Source: CAVPLM01 sp964497095
GTDB taxonomy: Bacteria > Actinomycetota > Thermoleophilia > RBG-16-64-13
Length of the DNA stretch: 12,733 nt
Assembly (NCBI GenBank): GCA_964497095.1
Contig: CAZCCL010000077.1
Coordinates: forward strand, 1-12,733
Direction of reading: 5' to 3'
Shown here: one piece after another, positions 11,617 to 12,733 of the stretch
How positions within the stretch are numbered: the stretch's first letter is position 1
Layout of the letters: each line of letters begins with the position of its first letter
Program-made: the position numbers and the translations under genes
The notes under the pieces: model-generated
Seen by the model: the letters and a program-made list of their open reading frames with translations, nothing else
The model's database searches: none
Told to the model about the DNA's origin: nothing

Positions 11617-11644
11617 ATTGTAGGACGATGCTCACTGGGGTCAA
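11617..11644 (-). promoter_or_regulatory. Strong sigma70-type promoter of the small protein
   Basis: TTGACC (11639-11644) and TACAAT (11617-11622) on the minus strand are separated by 16 bases; each matches 5 of 6 consensus positions. Transcription would start near 11610. This is the best -35/-10 pair in the window. Confidence 0.65.
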
Positions 11645-11719
11645 TCGGTATTGGAAGGCCCCCGGCGGCCGAGCTCGGGAGTCAGCGAAGAAGAGGACCG
11701 ACACAACTCCAGTTGCCGG

Positions 11720-12235
11720 CTATTCGGCCGCTTCGAGCGCTTGGACGACCTGAAGCAGCGCGCCATTGACCTTGTCCAGTTGTTCTTGGGCTTCCATGCC
11801 GGCCTTGATGGCTGCAAGGTAGTTCTTGGCGGCCTGAGTCTCCTGGTAGAGCTCATCGGCCTGACAGAAGCCCCTGAAGGCCTCGACCAGCTTCTGGTGC
11901 AACGCCGCAAGCTCTGGAGGGGGTTTCAGTTGCTCTAGCTTGCTTAGATCCTCCAATTCACGCTCAACGCGTTCGCGGTACGCCGAGTCATCGAAATCAG
12001 CGGAGGGCTGCGCGTCGGATCCAGTGGTTGGGGGAGGGCCGGTTGCGCGCTTGTCGGCCCAGGCGAGAAGAGAATCCCGGTAGTCGTCCCACGCGCCGCT
12101 GTTGTCCGTGGACGATGTTGGGGCAGATACTGTCGGATTCTCTTCGCCGCCGCTCGTCGACGTTCCTGACCCGCATCCGACCATCACAAGCGCCGTAGCC
12201 ATGATAAGCGTGAGGACCCCGAGCCTCACTCGCAT
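11720..12235 (-). CDS. Small lipoprotein with helical C-terminal domain
   Basis: Predicted lipoprotein of 171 residues. The signal peptide comprises MRVR, a hydrophobic core at 5-19 and a lipobox ending VGC. Cys21 would be lipidated after cleavage by signal peptidase II. A Gly/Ser/Thr/Pro-rich linker follows (22-80), typical of a cell-wall-spanning spacer. Residues about 84-171 form two or three amphipathic helices with a coiled-coil look (RVERELEDLSKLEQL) and contain one more Cys in FRGFCQAD. No enzyme motif is visible and I do not recognise the family. The start is supported by AGGGAGG four bases before the ATG. A possible -10 (TACAAT at 12269-12274, minus strand) lacks a convincing -35. 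Confidence 0.75.
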   Translation of the reverse strand: MRVRLGVLTLIMATALVMVGCGSGTSTSGGEENPTVSAPTSSTDNSGAWDDYRDSLLAWADKRATGPPPTTGSDAQPSADFDDSAYRERVERELEDLSKLEQLKPPPELAALHQKLVEAFRGFCQADELYQETQAAKNYLAAIKAGMEAQEQLDKVNGALLQVVQALEAAE

Positions 12236-12501
12236 CGTGCCTCCCTGTAAGGATGCTCTCTCAGCTGCATTGTAGTCTGAACCCTCGGAAGAAGCCTGCC
12301 GGAAGCGGAGTTATCCGCGAAACTGCGGCAAGGATTGAGTGGCGGATCCTATGCGGCGCGTTATCTGTGGAGTAACCGCTGGGCACCGGGAAGGTGGGGA
12401 CGCGGGGTTCGGAGAGGCCTGGGATTCGGGAGACCGTGTTCGGGCAGAAGACGGTCACGGAAAAGCAGCCAAGCCCCACTGCGGCGCCGTCGCTCTTCGA
12501 A
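12236..12501. other. Gap between lipoprotein and carboxylesterase genes
   Basis: 266 bases between two minus-strand genes. TACAAT at 12269-12274 (minus strand) is a candidate -10 for the lipoprotein, giving a leader of roughly 30 bases. The rest is GC-rich with no recognisable gene, and no hairpin good enough to call a terminator for the esterase. Confidence 0.35.
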
Positions 12502-12733
12502 TCACATCAGGATGTTGGACAACTCTCCCAGGACATCCCAGGCCCGGCGCTCCGGCTCGTAGGGTGCGTCTTCAAGGCGACTCCGGGTGTCTAGGATCAT
12601 GGTGGTGCGCCGATCGCCGTATGCCGGCCACTCACCCAGGGATTCGCAGCTGGGGTTTCCAGTGCGGGCAAAGGAGGCCCAGGCGTCCTGCATGATATCC
12701 GCCATCTTGTCGGCTTCGGGCCCACTACCGCAG
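12502..12733 (-). CDS. Type B carboxylesterase, C-terminal fragment (continues past the right edge)
   Basis: Only the last 77 or so residues are in the window; the frame stays open to the edge, so the gene is cut by the window and not broken. SGPEADKMADIMQDAWASFA followed by RTGNPS, LGEWPAYG and RRTTMILD is the highly conserved end of the para-nitrobenzyl esterase/carboxylesterase B family (alpha/beta hydrolases that cleave carboxylic esters). The catalytic Ser-Glu-His triad would lie upstream, outside the window. The stop TGA is at 12504-12502. Substrate and localisation cannot be judged from this part. Confidence 0.88.
   Translation of the reverse strand, partial: CGSGPEADKMADIMQDAWASFARTGNPSCESLGEWPAYGDRRTTMILDTRSRLEDAPYEPERRAWDVLGELSNILM

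Noticed and set aside
1..12733. tRNA, rRNA, phage or complete insertion-sequence genes
   Set aside because: Reading both strands I found no cloverleaf with T-loop consensus, no rRNA segments and no transposase, integrase or phage structural motifs.

Overview
This is a GC-rich window packed with bacterial genes, with short gaps and 4-base stop/start overlaps. The GC content, GTG starts, two candidate leaderless promoters and TTGAC/TANNNT-type promoters fit a high-GC lineage. An early-branching Actinomycetota or a related group is my best guess, but no rRNA or other phylogenetic marker is present, so this is inference. No rRNA, tRNA, CRISPR array or complete insertion sequence was found, and no stretch longer than 300 bases lacks a gene.

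Layout. 1-230: left edge, no confident gene. 231-674 (-): four-helix membrane protein with a charged N-terminal repeat. 866-3232 (-): a 7-deazaguanine operon, transcribed queF-queC-queD-queE, which makes preQ0 and reduces it to preQ1 for queuosine tRNA modification. 3388-4137 (+): membrane protein of unknown function, divergent from queF and preceded by two tiny overlapping ORFs. 4140-4296: a 157-base element with perfect 16-base terminal inverted repeats, lying between two convergent genes. 4300-5442 (-): membrane-anchored J-domain protein. 5607-7654 (+): two-gene K+ uptake operon, a KtrB/TrkH channel followed by a KtrA/TrkA RCK subunit. 7907-9454 (+): DHA2-type MFS exporter. 9520-9954 (-): universal stress protein. 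10102-11124 (-): amidohydrolase-2 family enzyme. 11379-11510 (-): a 43-residue Gln/Glu/Ala-rich protein with a strong promoter and a hairpin around its start codon. 11720-12235 (-): lipoprotein. 12502-12733 (-): C-terminal end of a type B carboxylesterase that runs off the right edge.

How the genes work together. The que genes form one pathway: QueD makes carboxytetrahydropterin, QueE contracts it to CDG, QueC converts CDG to preQ0 and QueF reduces preQ0 to preQ1. FolE, Tgt, QueA and QueG must be encoded elsewhere. KtrA gates KtrB, giving nucleotide-regulated K+ uptake. The remaining genes look like stress, envelope and detoxification functions with no clear shared pathway.

The most unusual signals are regulatory. 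They are a cascade of two mini-ORFs leading into the 3388 gene, a hairpin that puts the start codon of the 43-residue protein in its stem and the Shine-Dalgarno in its loop, and the inverted-repeat element. QueE also has atypical cysteine spacing, and the amidohydrolase carries Tyr where the first metal-binding His is expected.
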